From: Levilactobacillus lanxiensis
GTDB lineage: Bacteria; Bacillota; Bacilli; Lactobacillales; Lactobacillaceae
Direction: 5' to 3'
DNA: 64,000 nucleotides
NCBI RefSeq assembly: GCF_016861655.1
Contig: NZ_BOLN01000003.1
Span: 248,001-312,000, forward strand
The translations under genes and the position numbers were made by a program. The notes below the pieces were generated by a model that had not been told where the DNA came from, did not search any database, and was given only the letters and a program-made list of their open reading frames with translations. Positions within the stretch are counted from its first letter, which is position 1. Each line of letters begins with the position of its first letter. Positions 34,800 to 43,475 of this stretch are shown here, piece by piece.

Positions 34800-36059
34800 A
34801 TGCTAGTCGCAGTCAATATTTTAGGGGTAATTGTTTACCTCGCAATCGCTTTCTTGTTCTCCAAGAACAAGAAAAAAATCAACTGGAAGTCAACGGCCAT
34901 TGTCTTAGTTCTTAACTTAGTTTTGGCTTGGTTCTTCACTAGTTTCTCACTCGGGCAAGACATCGTTAAGGGTGCCGCCGATGGTTTCAACTGGTTAGTC
35001 CAAGTGGCTTACCAAGGGATCGTCTTCGCCTTACCTAACTGGGTTACACCACAGTTCGGTGGGACTGCCAAGTCAATGAACTTCATCACCAGTTCATTGC
35101 TGCCAATCTTATTAGTTGTTCCAATGTTTGATATCTTGACTTACATCGGGATTCTTCCTTGGATCATCAAGTGGGTTGGTCGTGGCCTTTCCTTCATTAC
35201 TGGTCAACCTAAGTTTGAATCATTCTTCTCTGTTGAAATGATGTTCTTAGGGAACACTGAAGCCTTAGCCGTTTCACAATTACAATTAAAGAGCATGCGT
35301 AAGGAACGTAACTTGACCCTTGCCATGATGTCCATGTCATGTATCACTGCCTCCATTCTGGGTGCATATACCCAAATGGTTCCTGGTCAATTTGTTTTGA
35401 CGGCCGTTCCAATTAACATCTTGAACGCCATCATCGTGACCAACATGTTGAACCCTGTTGAAGTTGCCCCAGAAGAAGACACCATTGCTCGTATCGGTGG
35501 TTCTAACTCTGCTGCAGCTGAAGACGGTGAAGTTGAAGACGACGGCAAGAAGGAACCATTCTTCTCATTCTTGGGTGACTCTATCCTTGGTGCCGGCCGT
35601 CTGATCTTAATCATCGCTGCTAACGTTATCGCTTTCGTTGCCTTAGCTGCTTTGATTGACCGTCTGCTTGGTTTATTCAACCCATGGCTGTCATTGGAAC
35701 ACATCTTAGGAATCATCATGTTCCCATTTGCTTGGTTAATGGGTCTGAACGTGCACGATGCCTTCGGCTTTGCCCAATACATGGGGACTAAGTTAGTAAC
35801 GAACGAATTCGTTGTTATGGGTAAGATTTCTTCAACCATCAACACGGGTGCTTTCTCTAATCACTACCGGGCCATCTTGACTGTCTTCTTGACTTCATTC
35901 GCTAACTTCTCAACTACTGGGATGATTATCGGTTGTTTCAAGGGGATCGTTGACCGTGAAAACAACGAACTTATTTCTAAGAACGTTGGTTACATGTTAC
36001 TTTCCGGGATCCTGGTTTCCTTGCTATCAGCCGGAATTGTAGGTCTCTTCGTTTGGTAA
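34800..36059 (+). CDS. nupC: concentrative nucleoside transporter, NupC family
   Basis: A 419-residue CNT-type symporter with 8-10 membrane helices. GAADGFNWLV..., TKPKFESFFSVEMMFLGNTEALAVSQLQLK (nucleoside-binding region, about 140-165), GLNVHDAFGFAQYMGTKLVTNEFVV (about 315-340) and TGAFSNHYRAILTVFLTSFANFSTTGMIIGC are family hallmarks. An acidic loop (EDGEVEDDGKKE) near residue 240 is unusual. A weak AGAGG precedes the ATG. It imports nucleosides for the hydrolase encoded at 37699. Codon bias suggests good expression. Confidence 0.9.
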   Translation: MLVAVNILGVIVYLAIAFLFSKNKKKINWKSTAIVLVLNLVLAWFFTSFSLGQDIVKGAADGFNWLVQVAYQGIVFALPNWVTPQFGGTAKSMNFITSSLLPILLVVPMFDILTYIGILPWIIKWVGRGLSFITGQPKFESFFSVEMMFLGNTEALAVSQLQLKSMRKERNLTLAMMSMSCITASILGAYTQMVPGQFVLTAVPINILNAIIVTNMLNPVEVAPEEDTIARIGGSNSAAAEDGEVEDDGKKEPFFSFLGDSILGAGRLILIIAANVIAFVALAALIDRLLGLFNPWLSLEHILGIIMFPFAWLMGLNVHDAFGFAQYMGTKLVTNEFVVMGKISSTINTGAFSNHYRAILTVFLTSFANFSTTGMIIGCFKGIVDRENNELISKNVGYMLLSGILVSLLSAGIVGLFVW

Positions 36060-36093
36060 AAAAATAAAACCTCATTTTACTTGGGGTTGACTT

Positions 36094-36126
36094 GATAGCC
36101 CAGGGGCCCTTCGTTCCTGGGCTATC
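36094..36126 (+). terminator. hairpin after nupC
   Basis: Perfect GATAGCCCAGG/CCTGGGCTATC stem with an 11-base loop, but without a long T-run, so termination may be partial. Confidence 0.55.
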
Positions 36127-36139
36127 TGTGTCACTATGG

Positions 36140-36300
36140 CGAAAGAAAGCCATTGCGGCTGACGGGGTGACCCGGTCAGTCCGTACGGGTGCCGACCTTC
36201 CTGAAGAGGGGAGTGAAACCCAGCCGGATGGGTGAAAGCATTCGGTTGCAAAGCCCGTGAAGTCTGTGCGCCGGTCGCTGGCGTACCGAAAGATAGGGAT
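36140..36300 (+). promoter_or_regulatory. structured leader before NCS2 permease, possible riboswitch
   Basis: A series of small stems: GGC-gaaagaaa-GCC, CTGAC/GTCAG, CCCA-gccgga-TGGG. GACCTTCCTGAAGAGGGG (36194-36211) and GGTTGCAAAG (36244-36253) parallel the nupC leader. No reading frame with a site is present. Confidence 0.4.
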
Positions 36301-36304
36301 TTTT

Positions 36305-37618
36305 ATGGATAAGCAACAATCGCAGGTAGACTTAGCCAATCACATGACGCTAAGAGAAGCCCTGCGGCATAAGGATATCGTCCGCAACGAACTGATTGCC
36401 GGAGTGACTGGTTTCTTTGCCATCTCGTACATCATCATTGTGAACCCGTTGATTTTAAAGGATGCGGGGATTCCCACTGACCTCAGCGTGTTCGCCACCA
36501 TCTTCTCGTCCGTCATCGGCTGTCTGATCATGGCCTTCTGGTCTAATGCACCAGTCATCTTGACGCCAGGGATGGGGGTCAACGCCTTCTTCACGTACAC
36601 CATTGTCGTGAACATGGGGCTGAGTTGGCGTGAAGCCTTAGGGATTGCGGCAGTCGCCAGTTTCATTTATATGTTGATTGCCTTCACTAAGGTGTCCACG
36701 ATTCTCTCGGAAGCGATTCCGGAGTCACTGAAGAGTGGGATTACCGCGGGGATTGGGCTCTTCCTGGTCGAAATTGGCCTGGAAAAAGCGGGCCTGATCG
36801 TTGCCGGTAAGTCTTCCCTGATCGTCCTGGGCGACCTGACCCAACCGACGCCACTGCTGGCGCTGTTTGGACTGGTTCTCAGTTTGATTCTGTACATTCG
36901 CAAGATCAAAGGGAATTTCTTCATTGCCATCATCGCCACGAGCCTGTTGGCGTTCTTCCTGGGCGTGAAGGATAGTGACACGCCAACCGTTGATTTAGCA
37001 CGGTTGGGCCAGTACCACAAGATTGTCTTCCAAAACGACTTCTCCCACATTTTCAGCACGCCATTTATTCTGGCAGCCTTCTCGATGACCATGATTTTGG
37101 TCTTCGAATCCATGGGGCTGCTACAGGGCCTGCTGCCAAATCAGAAGAAGTTTAAGAAGACTTTTGAGGGTAGTTCCGTAACGACGTTCATTTCCAGTTT
37201 TCTGGGAACGAGTCCCACCGTTGCCGCTGCCGAAAGTGCTTCTGGGATTGAAAGTGGGGGCCGGACCGGGATCATGGCGTTGACCGCCGCAGTCCTGTTC
37301 GCCTTATCACTCATCTTCGTGCCACTGTTGGCCTACGTGCCGTCCGCAGCCATTGCGCCCGTGATTATTATCACCGGGGCCTTGATGATGGCTGCCATCG
37401 GCAATATCAAGATGGCCGACTTCTCCGAATGGTTCCCAGCCTTTTTAATTATTGTGCTGATTCCATTTACCAATAGTATTTCCACCGGGTTGGCATTCGG
37501 TTTCGTGTGCTACCCCGTTATGAAAGTGGCTTTAGGGAAGGGTAAAGACCTGACCTGGCCAGTTTACTTGTTAGGCGTTTTGTTCCTGCTCGACTTGGTC
37601 TTCAGTGCCATGCTCTAG
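36305..37618 (+). CDS. NCS2-family purine permease (AzgA/PbuG-like)
   Basis: A 437-residue permease with about 12-13 helices. The start is ATG at 36305 with AGGG upstream; a frame opening at 36257 lies within the leader. The family blocks ELIAGVTGFFAISYIIIVNPLIL, NAPVILTPGMGVNAFFTY (about 85-100), TAGIGLFLVEIGLEKAG and SFLGTSPTVAAAESASGIESGGRTG (about 290-315) are clear. AzgA/PbuG proteins carry adenine, guanine or hypoxanthine. It lies between nupC and the nucleoside hydrolase, giving the region both nucleoside and base uptake. Confidence 0.9.
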   Translation: MDKQQSQVDLANHMTLREALRHKDIVRNELIAGVTGFFAISYIIIVNPLILKDAGIPTDLSVFATIFSSVIGCLIMAFWSNAPVILTPGMGVNAFFTYTIVVNMGLSWREALGIAAVASFIYMLIAFTKVSTILSEAIPESLKSGITAGIGLFLVEIGLEKAGLIVAGKSSLIVLGDLTQPTPLLALFGLVLSLILYIRKIKGNFFIAIIATSLLAFFLGVKDSDTPTVDLARLGQYHKIVFQNDFSHIFSTPFILAAFSMTMILVFESMGLLQGLLPNQKKFKKTFEGSSVTTFISSFLGTSPTVAAAESASGIESGGRTGIMALTAAVLFALSLIFVPLLAYVPSAAIAPVIIITGALMMAAIGNIKMADFSEWFPAFLIIVLIPFTNSISTGLAFGFVCYPVMKVALGKGKDLTWPVYLLGVLFLLDLVFSAML

Positions 37619-37645
37619 CGCGAACTTTTCGCTAGGTTTAAACGT

Positions 37646-37659
37646 AAGCGGTTCCGCTT
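37646..37659 (+). promoter_or_regulatory. palindrome upstream of the nucleoside hydrolase
   Basis: AAGCGG-TT-CCGCTT, a perfect 14-base palindrome, 40 bases before the start. Candidate operator, or part of a weak terminator of the permease. Confidence 0.35.
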
Positions 37660-37698
37660 TACAAAAAACATAACTTTTCATTGGGAGGAAATTTTATT

Positions 37699-38613
37699 AT
37701 GACTATTAAAGTTCTTATGGATACTGACCCCGGGATTGACGATGCTGCTGCCTTAACCATGGCGATCAACGACCCAAAGATCGATTTGAAATTAATCACG
37801 ACCGTTGCTGGTAACGTCACGGTTGACAAGACCACCATCAACGCCTTGAAGATCGTTCGGTTCTTCAACCAAAACATTCCAGTCGCAGCCGGTGCTGAAC
37901 AACCATTGTTCAAGGACTTCGAAGACGCTGCCCGGATTCACGGCGCCTCAGGGATGCCTGGTTACGAATTCCCAACCGACTTACCTAAGCCAATTAACAA
38001 GACGGCCGTTGAAGCTTTGCATGACGAAATTATGGCCAGCGCTGACCCAATTACTTTGGTGCCAACCGGTTCATACACGAACATTGCCTTGCTCTTCTCC
38101 GAATACCCAGAAGTTAAGAGCCACATCGACCGCATCGTTGCCATGGGTGGTGCTCTGGGCAAAGGGAACATGACCAGTGCCGCTGAATTTAACGTCTTCA
38201 CCGACCCAGACGCAGCCGCCATCGTTTACAAGTCTGGTGTGCCAATCGTCATGGTTGGTTTGGACATCACCATGAAGGCTTTGCTGACTCACGAAAGCAT
38301 CGAAGAATTACCAAAGATCAGCGAAACTGGGAAGATGTTGCACGACATCATCATCAATGATGGTGACAACAATGAAAATGGAATCGCCATGCACGATGTC
38401 AACACCATCTTCTACCTGCTTCACCCAGAAGCCATCAAGACCCAAGACATGTGGATCGACGTTCAAACTGATGGCCCAGCCATTGGTGAAACGGTCGGTG
38501 ACATCCGTGGGGCCTACCACGATGGCAAGACCAACGCCAAGGTATCTGTTGATATCGACGCTGAAGCCTTCAACAAGTGGTTCCTCGAAGAAGTTCGCGC
38601 CATTAAGAACTAA
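37699..38613 (+). CDS. ribonucleoside hydrolase (IUNH family)
   Basis: A 304-residue inosine/uridine-preferring nucleoside hydrolase. The calcium-binding DTDPGIDDA (residues about 8-16) is intact, NVTVDKTTINALKI, VPTGSYTNIAL (about 115) and EFNVFTDPDAAAIVYKSG (about 155-172) are present, and the C-terminal catalytic-site His is seen in AMHDVNTIFYLLHPE. It cleaves nucleosides to base and ribose in the cytoplasm. GGGAGGAA precedes ATG at 37699. Highly biased codons suggest strong expression. Confidence 0.9.
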   Translation: MTIKVLMDTDPGIDDAAALTMAINDPKIDLKLITTVAGNVTVDKTTINALKIVRFFNQNIPVAAGAEQPLFKDFEDAARIHGASGMPGYEFPTDLPKPINKTAVEALHDEIMASADPITLVPTGSYTNIALLFSEYPEVKSHIDRIVAMGGALGKGNMTSAAEFNVFTDPDAAAIVYKSGVPIVMVGLDITMKALLTHESIEELPKISETGKMLHDIIINDGDNNENGIAMHDVNTIFYLLHPEAIKTQDMWIDVQTDGPAIGETVGDIRGAYHDGKTNAKVSVDIDAEAFNKWFLEEVRAIKN

Positions 38614-38645
38614 TTCAACCGAAAAATTAGATACAGCACGCAAAG

Positions 38646-38673
38646 AAGCTTGGGAGCAATCCCAGGCTTTTTT
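38646..38673 (+). terminator. terminator after nucleoside hydrolase
   Basis: AAGCTTGGG/CCCAGGCTT stem with six T. Confidence 0.85.
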
Positions 38674-38770
38674 GTTTGAAAAACTTTACACGAATGGGTG
38701 GGTAATTCATACGAAATCGTTACACGAGCTTGGTAGACTAAAGGAAAATCAAGGGAAAGAGGATGATCAC

Positions 38771-38860
38771 ATGTCTGCCATGAATTTTGACACGCTCGTG
38801 CTGCTGGTCGTCACTTGGTTACCGATGTTATTCTTCGTGAAGAAGCCGAAACGGCCGTGA
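38771..38860 (+). CDS. 29-residue hydrophobic microprotein
   Basis: ATG at 38771 with AAAGAGGA seven bases upstream encodes 29 residues: a short acidic start, one membrane helix (LVLLVVTWLPMLFFV) and a basic tail (KKPKRP). A strong terminator begins 14 bases after the stop, so it is a compact transcription unit. This resembles small membrane toxins of type I systems or other single-pass microproteins. No antisense RNA signal could be confirmed by eye. Confidence 0.5.
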   Translation: MSAMNFDTLVLLVVTWLPMLFFVKKPKRP

Positions 38861-38873
38861 GAAAAGTAAAATT

Positions 38874-38910
38874 AAAATCCATCACCGTGAGAGGCGTGAT
38901 GGATTTTTTA
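38874..38910 (+). terminator. terminator after microprotein
   Basis: AAAATCCATCAC/GTGATGGATTTT perfect 12-bp stem with T-tail. Confidence 0.85.
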
Positions 38911-39078
38911 TTGCGAGGACTTTGCTCAGCGTTGGCAAAAATTTTACAAGATGTTGACGGGGACAACATCAAATCTTTACATCGCTTCGGTATGCTGGAC
39001 CTAACTTAGTAATAGTCGGGGACTGTTGCCGGGTGGTGCCCCGGTAATGGCGACTTATTTGATGGGGGCCACGGGGGT

Positions 39079-39960
39079 ATGAATAAATTCACAATTGTTC
39101 ACTTATCAGATCCACAGTTATCGGCGGCCAATGGGCCACAGTACAACCAACAGCTCCCGCCGGCAGCCAAATTACAACGTATCTTTGATGACATCATCGC
39201 GCACGACCTACAGCCGGACCTCATCGTTATTAGTGGGGACCTACTGACGGCCGGCACAAGCCGCGATTATGCCAAGCTACGCGACTACTTAGCTACGCAG
39301 TCCGACCGACTGCAGGCGCCCATTCAGGTCATCTTGGGTGATCAGGACGACCGTGAGGCGTTTAACCTTGGGTATTTGGGTGAGCCGCATCAGCCGTACT
39401 ATGCCTACAAGCAGGTTTACCAGAATATGGATTTCTATTTTCTGGATTCCAAATGGGAGCCGAACAAAGAGGCCGGGTGGCTGGACCGTGAGCAATTGGA
39501 TTGGCTCAATAAAAATCTCCATCTAGCGCCACGCCGACGTGCCTTTTTGTTTCTCCATCATCCACTGGATGCGCCAGCGCTTCGGGGAATGCGGTACGCG
39601 CTCTTGCAAAATAATCGAGAGCTGTTGGCCATCCTACATGGCCACAACATCGGTGGCATCTTCGCCGGCCACCTACATTTCGGGGCCAACTATTTGGTGG
39701 ATACGACCATTCCGGTTACCACGGTAGCCTCGGCCTCGACTTACATCGATTGCCAGGATCCCCACCACCACGAGGTTCACGACGCCACCAGTTACAACGT
39801 CATCACGATTCAACGGGGGATGGCCAGCATCACCAACCATCCGCTCTACCTGGGCCAGTCCGTGATCGACACGATTGACATCACCAATACGGGCTTCGCC
39901 AAGCACCGGCCGCGGCTGACTAATCCGCGCCGGGCGGGCAATGGCCTGCCACTAATTTAA
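39079..39960 (+). CDS. metallophosphoesterase (CpdA-like)
   Basis: A 293-residue calcineurin-like phosphoesterase. The metal blocks are in order: HLSDPQL (D-x-H variant, residues 8-14), ISGDLL (about 54), LGDQDDR (the usual GNHD reads GDQD), LHHPL (about 158) and AGHLHFG (about 197). Family members hydrolyse cyclic nucleotides or other phosphodiesters in the cytoplasm. Replacement of GNHD by GDQD removes the conserved His that aids catalysis, so activity may be altered. A G-rich site precedes the ATG. Confidence 0.8.
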   Translation: MNKFTIVHLSDPQLSAANGPQYNQQLPPAAKLQRIFDDIIAHDLQPDLIVISGDLLTAGTSRDYAKLRDYLATQSDRLQAPIQVILGDQDDREAFNLGYLGEPHQPYYAYKQVYQNMDFYFLDSKWEPNKEAGWLDREQLDWLNKNLHLAPRRRAFLFLHHPLDAPALRGMRYALLQNNRELLAILHGHNIGGIFAGHLHFGANYLVDTTIPVTTVASASTYIDCQDPHHHEVHDATSYNVITIQRGMASITNHPLYLGQSVIDTIDITNTGFAKHRPRLTNPRRAGNGLPLI

Positions 39961-39970
39961 GCCACCAACC

Positions 39971-40012
39971 TAGCGCCACAAAACCAGCACCAACGGTTTT
40001 GTGGCGCTATTT
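39971..40012 (+). terminator. terminator after phosphoesterase
   Basis: TAGCGCCACAAAACC/GGTTTTGTGGCGCTA perfect 15-bp stem; short T-run only. Confidence 0.75.
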
Positions 40013-40016
40013 CACG

Positions 40017-40306
40017 TGCTAAACGAGTCGTTGTCATCGCCTCCGGGCTGGTGAAAACTGGGCCTGGCCGTGTCCGTTCCCGGCGGCGCGCTCAAGGCGC
40101 CCTGCTGTGGGGTCGGTTCCAGACTGAGGAGCGGTCTTCCACCTCAACTTTGAGCCAAAAGGCGGTCTCAAAGGTTGTCCCATGCTCTAAGCTGAGAAAA
40201 TCGCTCAGCTAAGACCATCGACACAGCCGGGCACCTTGGCGCGCCTCTGGTCACTCCCGCGACTGGCCCAGTTTTCCCAGTCCTGCGGCTAACACTGGTT
40301 TAGCCC
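40017..40306 (+). repeat. structured intergenic element, class A, copy 4
   Basis: Begins about 57 bases after the phosphoesterase stop. Stems CAAGG-GCCC/GGGC-CCTTG (one mismatch), AGCTGAG/CTCAGCT, small hairpin AGAC/GTCT; ends GCTAAAC/GTTTAGC. Confidence 0.87.
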
Positions 40307-40380
40307 GTGACTAGCGCCGATAACGTTGGGTGGTGTATTTTGTTTTGTCCTATCAAGTAGTGAGCAAGATATGCGTAGGC

Positions 40381-40480
40381 TGGAAGAAAACTGGGTCTGA
40401 ACGCGGGGCTGGTCGTTCCCTGCGGCTGACACTGGTTTAACCCGTGACTAGCGCCAATATCGTTGGATGATTATTTGGCT
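40381..40480 (+). repeat. remnant of a class A element end plus flank
   Basis: CTGCGGCTGACACTGG, TTTAACCC and the flank GTGACTAGCGCC repeat the right end and flank of copy 4 (40282-40320), so this is a local duplication or an abortive copy. Confidence 0.7.
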
Positions 40481-40681
40481 TGTCAGTAGTCGTGCTAAAA
40501 CGTAGAGGTTATAGAAACTTCTCGAGCCGGTGTAGTTTCCGATTCCTTTCAACAGTAAACGTCAATCACAGAAACCGCTTAACATGAAACCACCAATCGG
40601 TTCTTTAGGTTTTCGCTCGTCTAGCCTCACCGGACGAGCCACTGACGCGTCCCAGGAAATTTAACGTTGGTGATCAACCTT

Positions 40682-40880
40682 AGCCGGAGGCAGCCGGGGA
40701 TGGAGACGGCTGTGTCGGTGGTGTTGGGCCGGTGGGCTGCCGGCCTTACAGCACGGGACGACTTTGGAAACTCGCGGGCCGCAGTGAGGTTTCAAAGCGA
40801 GGTGGAGGACCGCTCCTCAGGCCGGAACCGTGCCCCACAGCAGGCGGAATCCCTGGAGGCCGCAGGCGACCACGTTTCGC
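40682..40880 (-). repeat. structured intergenic element, class A variant, copy 5
   Basis: Reverse orientation. CCGGGGAT/ATCCCTGG long stem (one G-T pair), GGCCGG/CCGGCC hairpin and CTTTGGAAA/TTTCAAAG internal stem replace the class A arms with different but still paired bases. Confidence 0.85.
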
Positions 40881-40962
40881 CAGCGAGATATCGGTGGTCA
40901 GTGTCAGTCAGTGACTTATCCAGTGAGGCAGACCAGCAAAACCCAAAAGTAACCGATAGGCG

Positions 40963-40991
40963 TTTCATGTGGCGGGGATTTTCGGTATAAT
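40963..40991 (+). promoter_or_regulatory. promoter upstream of rsmG-noc-parAB
   Basis: -35 TTTCAT (40963-40968), 17 bp, -10 TATAAT (40986-40991). Confidence 0.6.
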
Positions 40992-41066
40992 AGGTAACGA
41001 CGCTATGGCGAAGCCCAACCGGTTCGGTTGCGTTTCGACTGTAAGTAAGGTAAAGTATAATCAAAC

Positions 41067-41086
41067 GTGAAACAATTGTGTTTCAC
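41067..41086 (+). promoter_or_regulatory. inverted repeat of parS half-sites
   Basis: GTGAAACA-attg-TGTTTCAC. The arms are exactly the two half-sites of the parS consensus TGTTTCAC-GTGAAACA but in swapped order. It lies in the leader of the operon that encodes ParB and Noc. Confidence 0.5.
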
Positions 41087-41111
41087 AGAGAACTGAGCAG
41101 GGAGATATTGC

Positions 41112-41840
41112 ATGAATCCTGAAGAATTTCGTGCCGCGCTGTCGGCGCAAGGCATCGAATTAAACGCAACACAGCAACAACAATTTGCTGACTATTATCA
41201 GTTCTTGGTAGCGACGAACGAACACGTCAATTTGACGACCATTACTGCGGAGCCCGAAGTCTACTTGAAACATTTTTACGACTCGTTGACCCCCGCTTTT
41301 TACGTGCCCGCAATCCGGACCGAACCGCTCACGCTCTGTGATGTCGGCGCCGGGGCCGGGTTCCCGTCACTGCCACTGAAAATCGTCTTTCCACAGCTCC
41401 AGGTGACCATCGTGGATTCCTTAAACAAGCGAATCACGTTCTTAAATGATCTGGCCGCCAAGCTGAACCTGACCGGCGTGGCCTTTCATCACGCCCGGGC
41501 CGAGGAATTCGGTGGCAAACGGGCGCCATACCGCGAGGGCTTTGACCTGGTCACTGCCCGCGCCGTGGCCCGCATGTCTGTCCTGAGTGAACTGTGTTTA
41601 CCCCTGACCAAGGTCGGTGGGCAGTTCGTGGCCTTAAAAGCCGCTCAGACCGAAAACGAATTGGCCGTTAGCCAGACTGGGATTACCACGTTAGGTGGCC
41701 AGGTGGCTGGAGATTTTGCGTTCAATTTGCCAGAATCCAACGACCCCCGGCACATCGTGGTCGTGGACAAGGTCAAGCACACACCCAAGCGCTACCCGCG
41801 TAAAGCTGGCACGCCCAACCGGGAGCCGTTAGAAGATTAA
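41112..41840 (+). CDS. rsmG: 16S rRNA m7G527 methyltransferase RsmG
   Basis: A 242-residue SAM-dependent methyltransferase that modifies G527 of 16S rRNA. The glycine-rich SAM site [20 protein letters not shown] (about 77-96) and [15 protein letters not shown] are clear, as are [12 protein letters not shown] and the LNLTTI N-terminal motif (EHVNLTTI). AGGGAG precedes the ATG. It stands in its usual place upstream of noc and parAB, near the replication origin. Confidence 0.95.
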   Translation: MNPEEFRAALSAQGIELNATQQQQFADYYQFLVATNEHVNLTTITAEPEVYLKHFYDSLTPAFYVPAIRTEPLTLCDVGAGAGFPSLPLKIVFPQLQVTIVDSLNKRITFLNDLAAKLNLTGVAFHHARAEEFGGKRAPYREGFDLVTARAVARMSVLSELCLPLTKVGGQFVALKAAQTENELAVSQTGITTLGGQVAGDFAFNLPESNDPRHIVVVDKVKHTPKRYPRKAGTPNREPLED

Positions 41841-41859
41841 TGGGATGGGGGTAAGATAA

Positions 41860-42693
41860 TTGCCATTTTCATTATTTGGAAATAATCGGGAGAAGGCCAC
41901 GCATCCGGCCCATCCCGTGAAACAAAATGTGGTGATGATTCCAGTCGCCCAGATCATTCCCAACCGGTTTCAACCCCGGCAACGGTTTGACCAAACGGCA
42001 ATCGCCGAACTGGCCCAAACGATTCAAGAACATGGCCTCCTCCAACCCATTGTCTTACGGGAATACGAGGACGACCACTACGAGATCATCGCTGGTGAAC
42101 GGCGTTTTCGGGCCGTTTCGAGTCTGAAATGGGACACGGTCCCAGCCATTTTAGAAAAAATGGATGATGACGAAACGGCTTCCATGGCCCTGATCGAAAA
42201 CCTCCAGCGGGAGGAATTGACCGCCGTGGAAGAGGCCCACGCCTACCAGAAACTGATGGAACTCAACCACATGACCCAGTCGCAACTGGCTGAGGGCATC
42301 GGCAAGAGTCAGGGATTCGTGGCCAACAAGCTGCGGCTCCTGAAGCTGGCCGAACCTGTGCGCGAGGCCATCTTGAACCGCGACATTTCCGAGCGGCATG
42401 GCCGGGCCTTATTGGCCTTAGACGAAGCCGCGCAGGTCGCCGTGCTTCAGACGGTCATCGCTGACAAGCTGACCGTCAAGGAGACCGAAGCGCTCATCGC
42501 CAAGGAACAGCATCCTAAGAAACGCCGCCGTAAAGTCACTAAACACGGCGTTTCTGGCGATACCCGCGTGGCCGTCAACACCATTCGCAAGTCGGTGAAG
42601 ATGGTCAGCGATGCGGGCATGACGCTCACCACCAAAGAAGAAGAAACCGCGGACGGTTACCGCATTATTATTGACATTCCCAAAGAAAGCTAG
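41860..42693 (+). CDS. noc: nucleoid occlusion protein Noc (ParB-like)
   Basis: A 277-residue ParB-family protein starting from TTG (GGGGT upstream). The N-terminal MPFSLFGN amphipathic segment is the membrane-targeting helix of Noc. IPVAQIIPNRFQPRQRFD, then GERRFRA (CTP-binding), ENLQREELTAVEEA and the helix-turn-helix SQLAEGIGKSQGFVANKLRLLKL follow in order, then the C-terminal dimer domain. Noc binds DNA sites and blocks division over the nucleoid. Its position directly before parA supports Noc over a second Spo0J. Confidence 0.9.
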   Translation: MPFSLFGNNREKATHPAHPVKQNVVMIPVAQIIPNRFQPRQRFDQTAIAELAQTIQEHGLLQPIVLREYEDDHYEIIAGERRFRAVSSLKWDTVPAILEKMDDDETASMALIENLQREELTAVEEAHAYQKLMELNHMTQSQLAEGIGKSQGFVANKLRLLKLAEPVREAILNRDISERHGRALLALDEAAQVAVLQTVIADKLTVKETEALIAKEQHPKKRRRKVTKHGVSGDTRVAVNTIRKSVKMVSDAGMTLTTKEEETADGYRIIIDIPKES

Positions 42694-42707
42694 AGGTGAA
42701 ACGACAT

Positions 42708-43475
42708 ATGGGCTACATCATTGCATTAGCCAATCAAAAGGGTGGCGTGGGTAAAACCACGACCGGCGTGAACTTAGGGGCCGCTTTGGCCACCGATGGC
42801 AAGCAAGTCTTACTTGTGGACACCGATGCCCAGGGTAACGCTACCAGCGGGGTCGGCGTTCAGAAGGCCACCATTGAACAAGAAATTTACGATGTGCTGG
42901 TCAACGAGACGCCGATTCAAGACGCCATTATTCACACGGAACACCCCGGGTTAGACATCGTTCCGGCGACCATCCAGCTTTCTGGGGCCGAAATTGAGTT
43001 GACCCCGATGATGGCCAGAGAAACCCGGCTGAAGGCCGCCCTCGACGAAGTTCGGGACCAGTACGATTACATTTTGATCGACTGTCCCCCTTCGCTAGGC
43101 CTGTTGACCATCAACGCGTTCACGGCCGCTGATTCCATCCTGATTCCCGTGCAGAGTGAATACTATGCGCTGGAAGGGTTGACCCAGCTGTTGAACACCG
43201 TCAAATTGGTGCAAAAACACTTTAACCGCGACCTGAAGATCGAAGGCGTGCTCCTGACGTTGTATGACGCCCGGACCAACCTGGGGAAACAGGTCAATGA
43301 AGAAGTTAAAAAGTATTTCCAAAACAAGGTTTATGCCACAATTATTCCGCGTAACGTGCAGTTAGCGGAGGCACCAAGTCACGGGATGCCAATCATTGAT
43401 TACGCGCCAAAGTCTAAGGGTGCGGAAGTTTACTCTGAACTCGCAAAGGAAGTGCTAGCTGCCCATGGCAAGTAA
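42708..43475 (+). CDS. parA: chromosome partitioning ATPase ParA/Soj
   Basis: A 255-residue deviant-Walker ATPase: KGGVGKTTT (residues about 10-18), DTDAQGNATSG (about 40) and DYILIDCPPSLGLLT (about 120). It is the DNA-binding motor that segregates the origin with ParB. GAGGTG lies nine bases before ATG at 42708. The stop overlaps parB by 11 bases. Confidence 0.95.
   Translation: MGYIIALANQKGGVGKTTTGVNLGAALATDGKQVLLVDTDAQGNATSGVGVQKATIEQEIYDVLVNETPIQDAIIHTEHPGLDIVPATIQLSGAEIELTPMMARETRLKAALDEVRDQYDYILIDCPPSLGLLTINAFTAADSILIPVQSEYYALEGLTQLLNTVKLVQKHFNRDLKIEGVLLTLYDARTNLGKQVNEEVKKYFQNKVYATIIPRNVQLAEAPSHGMPIIDYAPKSKGAEVYSELAKEVLAAHGK

Noticed and set aside
40667-40990. 107-residue forward frame, and similar frames at 47183-47521, 62393-62793 and 29163-29720
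   Set aside because: These lie inside or across the structured elements or antisense to genes, lack ribosome binding sites, and differ between copies by changes that keep base pairing, not protein sequence.
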